5,971 nt of DNA from CAZTAO01 sp964611645 (GCA_964611645.1 CAZTAO010000129.1:1-5971), one strand, 5' to 3'; positions 1 through 5,514 are shown, numbered from the stretch's first letter. Notes: generated by a model from the letters alone, not told the origin. Program-made: numbers and translations.

Positions 1-47
1 GGTGGGTCAAAATTCAACGCCGATGGTGGGTCAATTTTCAACGCCGG
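1..47 (+). repeat. Two imperfect 23-bp tandem repeats in the IS end
   Basis: Bases 1-23 and 25-47 are near-identical units starting GGTGGGTCAA and ending CAACGCCG. They differ in the central A/T tract (AAAATT against TTTTCA-type) and in the last base, and one base separates them. Repeats of this sort inside an IS21-type end are normally transposase binding sites. More copies may lie left of the window. Confidence 0.85.
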
Positions 48-53
48 TTGACA
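1..53. mobile_element. End of an IS21-family-like insertion sequence
   Basis: Read on the minus strand the element end begins TGTCAACCGGCGTTGAAAAT, followed by GACCCACC and a second copy of the same unit. A TGTCAA-type tip (TG...CA termini) followed by tandem subterminal repeats is the usual end structure of IS21-family elements, where the repeats bind the IstA transposase. The outer boundary is placed at base 53 (...GGTTGACA). The istA/istB genes and the other end would lie to the left, outside the window, so the target duplication cannot be checked. The family call rests on end structure and remembered consensus only. Confidence 0.68.
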
Positions 54-285
54 TTAACTCTTCGACGATCTCTCGGACGAGAGGCGACGGTTCGTCAGGT
101 GGCATTCTTTTGTGTCTTGCTTGACCCGAGGTCGCCAACTGAGCATTACCCGCGGAGGAGCTTTCCTTGCCCTGCAGATACTCAATGGCGATACGAATTC
201 CCTCCGCATGTTTCGTCAATCTGCCTATCTCGGCATCTAGAGCATGCAACTCAGTAAAAAAAAGTGCTGTTATCAGATGGTCCAA
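31..285 (-). pseudogene. Small coiled-coil protein fragment, 3' end cut by the IS
   Basis: An open frame of 84 codons could start at a TTG at 283-285. No ATG or GTG lies upstream in frame before the stop at 352-354, and I see no convincing ribosome binding site. The product has a heptad-like helix (about residues 10-40, ELHALDAEIGRLTKHAEG...), then a charged, Ser/Pro-rich linker. It ends with PSPLVREIVEEL, which looks like the start of a winged-helix or HTH domain. The last residues (after EEL: MSTGVEN, stop) are read from the IS end. The natural C-terminus has therefore been replaced by seven or eight IS-derived codons. The 5' side is also doubtful, because the frame upstream of the TTG runs into a tRNA-like sequence. 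I read it as a remnant of a gene, possibly a DNA-binding accessory protein. A short expressed protein is possible, and the family is not recognised. Confidence 0.45.
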
Positions 286-297
286 GATAGGATCGTG

Positions 298-325
298 CCG
301 GGTTCGAGTGCCGTCGCCTCCAGCA
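298..325 (+). other. Degenerate tRNA/tmRNA 3'-end-like segment
   Basis: CCGGG-TTCGAGT-GCCGT followed by CGCCTCC-A-GCA has exactly the spacing of a T arm (5-7-5), a seven-base acceptor strand, a discriminator base and a three-base tail. Two of the five T-stem pairs are broken and the tail is GCA rather than CCA, so it is not functional. The CGCCTCCA end is reminiscent of tmRNA (ssrA) 3' ends. No complementary 5' acceptor strand is visible nearby. It aligns without gaps to the better tRNA end at 1160-1187 at about 20 of 28 positions. It could be a decayed attachment site, or a chance match to the common T-loop consensus. Confidence 0.35.
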
Positions 326-453
326 AGATCGCGGTGTGAAACGGCTCCTGACTAGACCCGGCGGTGAGTGCTGGCTAACGGTCAAGCGTACACAACCAAG
401 GAGGGCACACTTTCCAGCAAGCCCCCCTCGTGTATCAACATATGGTTTGTAGT

Positions 454-843
454 CTACGAAGCGATAGCGGTGCACCCGGCTATCTTCTTCCACTCCTGGT
501 CATCACAGTGAGCCATCAGGTTTGCTTCCGTCCTTGCGATGTCCAGGTCGAGAGCGTTCCGCTGTCTCAGCAGCGAGTGGTAGTGCATCATTTCTGCAAT
601 TATCGGATCATACTCCAGCTGTCTGGGTTTGGGCTGCAGAGAATCCTTGGGAATGACAATGCGTTTGCCGACGCGGATAACCTGGATGTCACCGCTGTTG
701 ATAGCGATGGTGAGAGTTCCTCGGTCCACCCCCATCAGCTTGGCTGCCTCTGTTACGGTATAGAATGCAAGGTTAGTGGGCTCGGTCTGTTGTATAATGC
801 CTACAGCTTTGGTGACCGAACCCTGTCTGGGGTCTTGGCTCAT
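454..843 (-). CDS. Excisionase/MerR-like helix-turn-helix protein
   Basis: A 129-residue protein. Residues about 28-68 form a classic excisionase-family HTH_17 domain: FYTVTEAAKLMGVDRGTLT is the helix-turn-helix, followed by the wing GDIQVIRVGKRIVIPKDSL. Proteins of this fold bind DNA and serve as recombination directionality factors of integrative elements or as small transcription regulators. After the domain, residues 76-120 form a charged, probably coiled-coil tail (IIAEMMHYHSLLRQRNALDL...), which may mediate oligomerisation. The ATG at 841-843 is preceded by AGAAGG only three bases away, a short spacing, with further purines upstream. About 150 bp upstream begins a cluster of TGTGACACA repeats and a tRNA 3' end, which fits an Xis-type role at an attachment site. 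No integrase follows it: downstream lie a tRNA-like remnant and a truncated frame. A regulator role is the main alternative. Confidence 0.8.
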   Translation of the reverse strand: MSQDPRQGSVTKAVGIIQQTEPTNLAFYTVTEAAKLMGVDRGTLTIAINSGDIQVIRVGKRIVIPKDSLQPKPRQLEYDPIIAEMMHYHSLLRQRNALDLDIARTEANLMAHCDDQEWKKIAGCTAIAS

Positions 844-857
844 AGCCCTTCTTTCTG

Positions 858-895
858 TGCACTCCGCAAGTTTCGGATCGTGATGGTGGAGTGCA
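858..895. repeat. 8-bp perfect inverted repeat in the leader of the HTH gene
   Basis: TGCACTCC (858-865) and GGAGTGCA (888-895) are perfect inverted repeats separated by 22 bases. The arms start 30 bp apart, close to three helical turns. They lie 15-52 bases upstream of the HTH gene's ATG. They could be operator half-sites. If transcription starts near 896, as the candidate promoter suggests, they could instead pair as an 8-bp stem in the 5' leader just ahead of the ribosome binding site. Confidence 0.5.
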
Positions 896-902
896 GGTAA
901 TA

Positions 903-932
903 GTTATAGGCGCATGCGCCGGTCGATAGTAA
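903..932 (-). promoter_or_regulatory. Candidate promoter for the HTH gene with an internal palindrome
   Basis: On the minus strand a good -10 box TATAAC (903-908) follows a weak -35-like TTACTA (927-932) with an 18-base spacer. The spacer contains the perfect 12-bp palindrome GGCGCATGCGCC (909-920), abutting the -10 box. That is a typical place for a repressor operator, so self-regulation by the HTH protein is an attractive inference. The -35 match is only three of six, so promoter activity is uncertain, although the palindrome itself is certain. Confidence 0.35.
909..920. repeat. Perfect 12-bp palindrome GGCGCATGCGCC
   Basis: The sequence equals its own reverse complement over all 12 bases. 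It sits 65 bp upstream of the HTH gene start and between that gene and the TGTGACACA repeats. It is a candidate protein-binding site: an operator, or an accessory site for an excisionase or integration host factor-like protein. Confidence 0.6.
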
Positions 933-991
933 CCGATGTCGGGGAAAGTACTCTGAGAACTTGTCCGGGCAGCGCTGTGCGGGTCCGGATG

Positions 992-1058
992 TGTGACACA
1001 TCAACAGTAATCCTTGAGCCTGTACCGAGGCTGAGTTCTGTGACACATTTGTGACACA
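992..1058. repeat. Three TGTGACACA repeats, candidate recombinase arm sites
   Basis: Exact copies of TGTGACACA lie at 992-1000, 1039-1047 and 1050-1058. The last two start 11 bp apart, about one helical turn, so they would present the same DNA face. The motif is nearly palindromic (TGTG-A-CACA). Short repeats placed to one side of a tRNA-derived core are what tyrosine-recombinase arm-type sites look like. A dimeric repressor binding the same motif is the alternative. Confidence 0.6.
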
Positions 1059-1159
1059 AGAGCTTCGACATAGACCCACAAACACTCTGCTTGAACCATG
1101 CCTGCGGCCCCATATCGAGGCTGTACGAGGGCATGAGCGGGTTCTAGAAGCCCCTGCAA

Positions 1160-1187
1160 TCGGGTTCGAATCCCGGCCTCTCCGCCA
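1160..1187 (+). other. tRNA 3' end without 5' half, candidate att core
   Basis: TCGGG-TTCGAAT-CCCGG forms a T arm with four Watson-Crick pairs and a T-G closing pair. It is followed by CCTCTCC, discriminator G and encoded CCA, then CTTTTT. This is a standard tRNA 3' end, and the acceptor strand with G73 is most like tRNA-Ser. No GGAGAGG-type 5' strand or cloverleaf is visible in the preceding 100 bases, so the rest of the tRNA is missing. Such fragments are the normal mark of an integrative element that recombines at a tRNA 3' end. The core may extend left to about 1150. Confidence 0.72.
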
Positions 1188-1222
1188 CTTTTTAGCCTCA
1201 GAATTACTCACTGTCATTCGGT

Positions 1223-1231
1223 TGTGACACA
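1223..1231. repeat. Fourth TGTGACACA copy, right of the tRNA end
   Basis: An exact copy of the 9-mer lies 35 bases past the CCA of the tRNA fragment. With the three copies on the other side it brackets the putative core. I find no further exact copy elsewhere in the window; the closest I noticed is TGTGATACA near 4084, inside a gene. Confidence 0.6.
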
Positions 1232-1245
1232 CTTGCCGCATATCG

Positions 1246-1270
1246 CACGGGGGCTGGTCTTCAGTCCGTG
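1246..1270. repeat. Small hairpin after the lipoprotein gene
   Basis: CACGG (1246-1250) pairs with CCGTG (1266-1270), and inside it GCTG pairs with CAGT (one G-T) around the loop GTCTT, with a two-base bulge. It lies 27 bases past the lipoprotein stop codon. No T-run follows on either strand, so a Rho-independent terminator is not supported. It could stabilise the mRNA 3' end, or mean nothing. Confidence 0.25.
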
Positions 1271-1296
1271 AGTCGTATCGTCTCCTCCCATTCAGT

Positions 1297-2085
1297 CTAC
1301 TTGGCAACAATATCGTAAGCCCACGACCCGAGCACCGTGTCCGACGCCGGCCAGAAGCCGACATTGTCATCGTTTGGGTCGGCGCTGCTGGTTACCCAAC
1401 CGGTGATGGGAAGGCTGCTTGGCAAACTTATCTCGATTGTCGGCGCGTTGGTCTTCCAGGAGGACGTTCCGCCCTTGAGGCCGAACACAGTCCCTGCTGC
1501 GGGCGGGTCTAAAATCCATCCGCTCGCTGGGATTGGGTATGACGTTGTCCCAATATAGGCGGACTGCGCGTCCCACATAGTCGATGAGATGTGCATCGAA
1601 GAGAGCATCAGCGGCTTGAATGCCTCGCCGGGTCGGGCGTCCAGAACCACGCTGCCTGTGGTGTTCATTGTTACCTTGGCCCGAACCGCGCCTCCACTCG
1701 GAGGTGAAAGCCGGATCTGGCCGGAGGAGTGCAGGCCCGAAACCGTGCCGTCGATGGTCACCAACAGGTCTTCTCCGTCGGTCATATAGTCGTAGCTAAC
1801 GGGTCCGCCCTGATGATACACTCCGCCCGTCCAGAAGCTTGGCAACAGCACGACCGAGGTGCCCCATCCCGCGCCGGGACCGGTGCTCATTCGGAAGTAG
1901 CTGCTGTCGACGTGCAACGCGGCGTACTGCGGATACTTGCTCCCGGAACCATACGCGATCTCCGCCACATTCCCGGATCGAGTAACTGACCAAGTTGTCG
2001 CCAGGGTCGGGCAACCCCCGCCCCCACAGCCGCTGAACCCGAGAAGCAGAAGAATAGCCACCGCAATATACAGGACATGTCTCAT
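1297..2085 (-). CDS. Predicted glycine-rich lipoprotein of unknown function
   Basis: A 262-residue product starting at the ATG at 2083-2085. This start gives a workable AGGTAGG ribosome binding site; a GTG six bases upstream would sit too close to it. Residues 1-20 form a lipoprotein signal peptide: MRH, a hydrophobic core (VLYIAVAILLLLGF), then FSG-C20, a lipobox with Phe in place of the usual Leu at -3. Cys20 is followed by a GGGG linker and Cys25. The mature part is rich in Ser, Gly, Thr and Trp, with an alternating beta-like pattern and no catalytic motif I recognise. It is therefore likely an exported, membrane-anchored beta-sandwich-type protein. It is divergent from the ceramidase-like gene, with 253 bp between the starts. 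I recognise no family. Confidence 0.78.
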   Translation of the reverse strand: MRHVLYIAVAILLLLGFSGCGGGGCPTLATTWSVTRSGNVAEIAYGSGSKYPQYAALHVDSSYFRMSTGPGAGWGTSVVLLPSFWTGGVYHQGGPVSYDYMTDGEDLLVTIDGTVSGLHSSGQIRLSPPSGGAVRAKVTMNTTGSVVLDARPGEAFKPLMLSSMHISSTMWDAQSAYIGTTSYPIPASGWILDPPAAGTVFGLKGGTSSWKTNAPTIEISLPSSLPITGWVTSSADPNDDNVGFWPASDTVLGSWAYDIVAK

Positions 2086-2338
2086 CGTCACCTACCTGCC
2101 TTTCCGGAGCGCAGTATCGGTAGAGCTTGGTGATGCCAGGAACGCATTCCACGACTCTCACCGCAGGACTTCTTCCGTATTCAGGCTCGTATCTCCTGCA
2201 TTCACCTTGATGGCGGCTTTTCCGCCCAGGTGTTGCATTGAGGGACTCGTCTTGACACGACGCCTACTCCGGGGCGCATCATGGTTGCAACGGATTTCCA
2301 GATGGTCGGGCAAGTCTATGCGGGCGGGGAGTAGTAAC
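2086..2338. other. Divergent intergenic region
   Basis: This 253-bp stretch between two divergent starts should hold both promoters. A TTGACA at about 2251 on the plus strand is a possible -35 box for the ceramidase-like gene, but the expected -10 position is GC-rich and unconvincing. Also visible are a 6-bp inverted repeat (GCAGGA 2163-2168, TCCTGC 2194-2199) and a 5-bp hairpin GGCGG-CTTTT-CCGCC (2212-2226). Neither is strong evidence of a regulatory element. No gene is supported here. Confidence 0.4.
2326..2331 (+). promoter_or_regulatory. Ribosome binding site fixing the ceramidase-like start
   Basis: GGGGAG lies seven bases before the ATG at 2339. The frame stays open far upstream, with another ATG at 2318, but only the 2339 start has a well-spaced binding site. 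It also begins right at the conserved N-terminal strand of the family. Confidence 0.65.
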
Positions 2339-3646
2339 ATGGTTCACATAAGAGCGGCAGCGGCTTCGGTGAGGTTGACTGACGACAATACGGTTGAGTT
2401 GGGAAGCCGGGTGAAGGCCTTCGACAGACCCTGGGAAGGGGAGTTTCGGGCCAGTGCGCTTGTTCTGGATGCTGGGCAGCGGGTGTTGCTGGTGTCGCTG
2501 GACTCACTGACCGCGCCGCGGAGCGCGGTCGAGGCGGCGGTGCGGCGTATAGCCGATGCCACGGGCATACCGAAGGACAACATCCTCATCTGCGCCACCC
2601 ACACCCACGCCGGTCCGTCTTCCATCGACTTTCACGACTTCATCCTCAACGTCGAGTTTGTTCGCCGGTTGGAGGAATGCAGCGTTCTGGCCGCAGTTAA
2701 GGCGGTTGAGGCGTTGGACGACGGGCGGTCCGGCTGTGAGCTTGTTTATGGCCAGAGCCAGGAGGCGACCGTTGGTCGCAACAGCCGCCTGCTGCTCAAG
2801 GACGGCTCCATCGGGTGGTATGGCTACGAGGAAAGTGATACAGTCCGACCGACCGGCCCTTACGACCCCGACCTCTATGTCCTGGCGGCGCGACGTTCGG
2901 ATGGCGGGTATGACGGGCTGGCCTTCAACCACTCGGTCCACAACATCGGCAAGATCCGGGAAGAGCGCATGTCGCCAGGGTTCTACGGGCTGGCCGCGCT
3001 GGAGATCGAACGAAGATATGGGGCCACGACTCTGTTTCTTCCCGGCGCGTTCGGTTCGACGCACAATATCACCAGCAACGGGAGCGGAGTCCCCGCAGCC
3101 GAGTCGGTGCACCGGGTGGTCGAGGCTATTGAGGACGCCCTCAGCCACGCGCAGCCTGCAGTTTCCGGCCCGGTCAAGGTGCTCAACCGACCCTTCACCT
3201 ACCACATGCGTCACTTCAACGAGGCCGAAGAGTCGGCGGCGGTGAAGTTCTACATGGAGAAGTATGTGCTGGAGGAAGCGAAGCGTCAGCTAGAGATATT
3301 CCAGCAGATGCGCGACGAGATGGCTCCGCTGCAGGGTGAGGCGCGCCAGACTCGCATCCAGATCATCCGGCTCGGCGAGATTGTCTTCGTCGGCATCCCC
3401 GGCGAATTGTTTGCGCGGCTCGGCCTGGAACTCCGCCGCCGGTCACCCTTCAGGCACACCTGCATCATCGGCCTGGCCAACGACGAGATCGGCTACATCC
3501 CGGACCGAAAAGCCTACACCGATGGCGGATACCAAACCTGGGTAGGCTGGCACAGCCCGCTGGAGCCCGGCACCGGCGAAGCTATGGTCGATCAGGCTGT
3601 GGCGATGCTGAAGGAGATGTGCGACGAAGCCCCGCCTGCTCAGTAA
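2339..3646 (+). CDS. Neutral/alkaline ceramidase-like metal hydrolase
   Basis: 435 residues matching the N-terminal catalytic domain of neutral/alkaline non-lysosomal ceramidases (PF04734). Visible landmarks, in order: THTHAGPS (His88, His90), NHSVHN (His198, His201), PGE (Glu356), and the block around 379-400 with GLANDEIGYIP and GGYQT. These correspond by position to the zinc ligands of Pseudomonas ceramidase (two His, one Glu, one Tyr). The motif that carries the catalytic Ser in true ceramidases (GDVS-like) reads GSTH here (239-242), so Asp and Ser are both replaced. The C-terminal immunoglobulin-like domain of true ceramidases is absent, and there is no signal peptide, so it is probably cytoplasmic. 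Many environmental bacteria carry such single-domain paralogs of unknown substrate. Ceramide hydrolysis is not established, but the fold assignment is firm. The gene converges on the DUF4838 gene. Confidence 0.87.
   Translation: MVHIRAAAASVRLTDDNTVELGSRVKAFDRPWEGEFRASALVLDAGQRVLLVSLDSLTAPRSAVEAAVRRIADATGIPKDNILICATHTHAGPSSIDFHDFILNVEFVRRLEECSVLAAVKAVEALDDGRSGCELVYGQSQEATVGRNSRLLLKDGSIGWYGYEESDTVRPTGPYDPDLYVLAARRSDGGYDGLAFNHSVHNIGKIREERMSPGFYGLAALEIERRYGATTLFLPGAFGSTHNITSNGSGVPAAESVHRVVEAIEDALSHAQPAVSGPVKVLNRPFTYHMRHFNEAEESAAVKFYMEKYVLEEAKRQLEIFQQMRDEMAPLQGEARQTRIQIIRLGEIVFVGIPGELFARLGLELRRRSPFRHTCIIGLANDEIGYIPDRKAYTDGGYQTWVGWHSPLEPGTGEAMVDQAVAMLKEMCDEAPPAQ
2509..2530. repeat. 8-bp GC-rich hairpin inside the ceramidase-like gene
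   Basis: GACCGCGC (2509-2516) and GCGCGGTC (2523-2530) are perfect inverted repeats around a six-base loop. They lie in the codons for LTAPRSAVE. A stable mRNA stem is expected about 170 bases into the message. Codon choice in GC-rich DNA is a sufficient explanation. Confidence 0.4.
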
Positions 3647-5514
3647 TTCTCCCCCTTGGGGTCGTAGGCGAACTTGTACTCACCGACGGTCAGCAGGAAC
3701 AGCCGCACATCCATTACCTGCTGCAGCGCCGGTTCTTTCTCCCGGACCATCTGCTTCACGGCGTTCCAGCGCTCTTTGGCTGTATCGTCATCTCCCAACG
3801 CCCTTGGCTGCAATACCCCGGCGAAGGCTGAGTATATCTGGGCGTGGTGTCTCAGCAGGTTCCACGACTCCGCCCAGCACGGGTCTCCTGATCCGAGGTT
3901 GCGCTCAATGACTGGGGAGAACCCGGCGATGACTCCCGGTATCTTTCCAAACGCAGCGGCGGCGTTGCTGTCGATCACCGGTTTCTCCGCCCTCAAGTAC
4001 ACAGGGTCGAACAGCTCTGAGAGAGTGTTCAGATACCTGCGGCACAACTCTCCGTCCGGGCCGAATGCGCTTGTGAAGTAGTCCTGTGATACATCGTCGA
4101 ACTGCAGGCTGCTGTCCCACAGGGTTCGGCCCATGACATTCACGGGCAGGCCCGTCGGCAGGAACGCCTTCTGGGTCTGGCAGCTCATGTAGCCGTCCAG
4201 GCCGATTTCCTTCAGGCCCTTGATGTCCTCCATCAGGATTCTTGAGATCTGCATGTAGCCCGGGTCGCTGTAGTGGTCCCACATGAGGTGGTAATCGAAG
4301 TCGAAACAGTCGCCGGGGAACTGCTCCTGCCAGGCTCGCAGGAATGCCACATTCTCCTCTACTCCCTTGGGCATCGGCAGCTTGTTGCGCACGAATTCCG
4401 GCAGGCCGGGCAGCTCGCCGCTGAAACTGAACGAATGGCTGTAGGTGCGTTCGATGGGGCAGAACATGAGAATGAACCGGTCCGGGTTGTTGATCCTCTC
4501 TGTGATCGCGGGCCAGAGCAGGTCGACATAGAGTATGAACACGATCCTGGTGTCCAAGCCTCTGGCAATCAGAAGCTCATCCATGTTGTTGAGCATCCGG
4601 ACGTAGTAGTCGGATGGTCGAGTGCCGGCACAGGCCTCGCACTCGCACATGTTGTTGCTGCCATCGGCCAGGGCGAAGCAGAGCATATCGATTTCGGGGT
4701 GGGCCTGGGCGTAGTTGGCGAACTCCTCAACCATCATCTTCTGAACCGTGGGATTGGAGTAGCAGAGGTTGGTGTTGAGCACTACATTGCCGAAGAGCTT
4801 CCGCTCGCCGTTGAGCATGGCGAAGTACTGGCTGACACCCTCGGGGAGTTCTCCTTTGTGCGGTTCCCATCCGAGGCCCCGCATCCCCAGCGGCTCGCAA
4901 GTCCACCCATGGCCTACTGCGTGGTATATGAGGCCACGCTTTTTGATCTCATCCCAGAGCCTGGCGGTGTACTCCTGAGCTTGCTCGATGGAGATGTCGG
5001 AACCTGCGATAGTGGGGTTGCCCCGGTGGGAATACCACCGCATGAACATAATGTATGCTTCGCGGAACTGGATAAAGTAGCTGTTGAACCCGAGCTTGGG
5101 GATGAACTCGATCATATCCCGCACATTCTCGAAGCTCACCGCCCCCTCAATGACGATTCCCCTGTGGCGATAGGACGGGGTCTCCGCCACGCTCACATCC
5201 GGCAGCCGGTCGAGCTTTGGAATGTGCTCTCCCAAAGGCCCGGGCCGAACCCACCGGCAGCCTATCTCCGTAAGGTACCTGTAGACTGCCAGCAGAACGC
5301 TTCTCGCGTTGATGCCGGCGATTGTCCCCTTGGCGCCTTTGGTCTCGACATAGATGGCGTCATCCAGCGTCGGATCGTCTACAGCCGGAGCTTTGACGTC
5401 GGGAAACGAGGACATCAACCCTACCCGGAAGTGGGTCTCCTGGTTGGTGATGAGTTGGAGGTATCGCGCCAATTCATCGATCGCATACTCTATTGTTCTG
5501 TTGTCCGTGGACAT
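3640..5514 (-). CDS. DUF4838 protein, glycoside-hydrolase-like
   Basis: 624 residues. The first 110 or so (EYAIDELARYLQLITNQ... to AVYRYLTEIGCRWVRPG) look like the small alpha/beta domain that precedes the barrel in GH20 and GH67-type enzymes. From about residue 115 (SYRHRGIVIEG) a TIM-barrel-like DUF4838 domain follows. It includes GHGW (201-204), the cysteine-rich NMCECEACAG block (Cys290, Cys292, Cys295) and a conserved DYHLMWDHY stretch (407-415). A mostly helical C-terminal region runs from about 480. There is no signal peptide, so it is probably intracellular. DUF4838 proteins are found with polysaccharide-degrading genes and are thought to be alpha-glucuronidase- or hexosaminidase-like, but I know of no settled substrate. 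The ATG at 5512-5514 has only a weak purine-rich binding site (GCGAGA). It lies 20 bp after the SGNH gene, likely cotranslated in one operon, and its stop overlaps the ceramidase-like gene's stop. Confidence 0.85.
   Translation of the reverse strand: MSTDNRTIEYAIDELARYLQLITNQETHFRVGLMSSFPDVKAPAVDDPTLDDAIYVETKGAKGTIAGINARSVLLAVYRYLTEIGCRWVRPGPLGEHIPKLDRLPDVSVAETPSYRHRGIVIEGAVSFENVRDMIEFIPKLGFNSYFIQFREAYIMFMRWYSHRGNPTIAGSDISIEQAQEYTARLWDEIKKRGLIYHAVGHGWTCEPLGMRGLGWEPHKGELPEGVSQYFAMLNGERKLFGNVVLNTNLCYSNPTVQKMMVEEFANYAQAHPEIDMLCFALADGSNNMCECEACAGTRPSDYYVRMLNNMDELLIARGLDTRIVFILYVDLLWPAITERINNPDRFILMFCPIERTYSHSFSFSGELPGLPEFVRNKLPMPKGVEENVAFLRAWQEQFPGDCFDFDYHLMWDHYSDPGYMQISRILMEDIKGLKEIGLDGYMSCQTQKAFLPTGLPVNVMGRTLWDSSLQFDDVSQDYFTSAFGPDGELCRRYLNTLSELFDPVYLRAEKPVIDSNAAAAFGKIPGVIAGFSPVIERNLGSGDPCWAESWNLLRHHAQIYSAFAGVLQPRALGDDDTAKERWNAVKQMVREKEPALQQVMDVRLFLLTVGEYKFAYDPKGENY

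Larger units (their letters stand above)
844..1296. other. Gene-free att-like region
   Basis: This stretch of about 450 bp between the HTH gene and the lipoprotein gene has no frame I would call a gene. It holds, from left to right, the leader inverted repeat, the palindromic promoter region, three TGTGACACA copies, the tRNA 3' end, a fourth TGTGACACA and a small hairpin. Minus-strand frames here translate the tRNA end into a GRDSNP-type peptide, a well-known annotation artefact. Confidence 0.6.

Noticed and set aside
1..60. CRISPR repeats
   Set aside because: The two repeat units are adjacent with a single base between them, so there is no spacer; they fit an IS21-type end.
401..430. GC-rich inverted repeat just after the HTH gene as a terminator
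   Set aside because: The stem is short and bulged (GAGGGC against GCCCCCCTC) and no T-run follows on the minus strand.
251..493. Minus-strand frame of 80 codons downstream of the HTH gene
   Set aside because: It overlaps the end of the HTH gene and the other minus-strand frame, and translates the tRNA-like segment into a WRRRHSNP-type artefact.
430..900. Plus-strand frame of 156 codons antisense to the HTH gene
   Set aside because: It mirrors the HTH gene on the other strand; only the minus-strand product has a recognisable domain.
904..1134. Minus-strand frame of 76 codons covering the TGTGACACA repeats
   Set aside because: No binding site, no recognisable domain, and it lies across repeats better explained as protein-binding DNA.
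1100..1187. A complete tRNA gene ending at 1187
   Set aside because: No complementary 5' acceptor strand, D arm or credible anticodon arm precedes the T arm; GGGTTCTAGAAGCCC near 1139-1153 does not fit an anticodon stem-loop with U33.
840..1370. Long minus-strand open frame (about 176 codons) over the att-like region
   Set aside because: It contains the GRDSNP peptide produced by reading a tRNA 3' end backwards, overlaps the lipoprotein 3' end, and has no coherent domain.
2158..2230. A riboswitch in the lipoprotein leader
   Set aside because: Only two short stems (6 bp and 5 bp) are visible and no known aptamer core could be matched.
2158..2340. Minus-strand frame of 60 codons in the divergent intergenic region
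   Set aside because: Arg/Pro-rich, no binding site or domain; it spans the region expected to hold promoters.
2504..3245. Long frames on both strands inside the ceramidase-like gene
   Set aside because: They are shadows of the plus-strand gene that carries the conserved metal-binding motifs.
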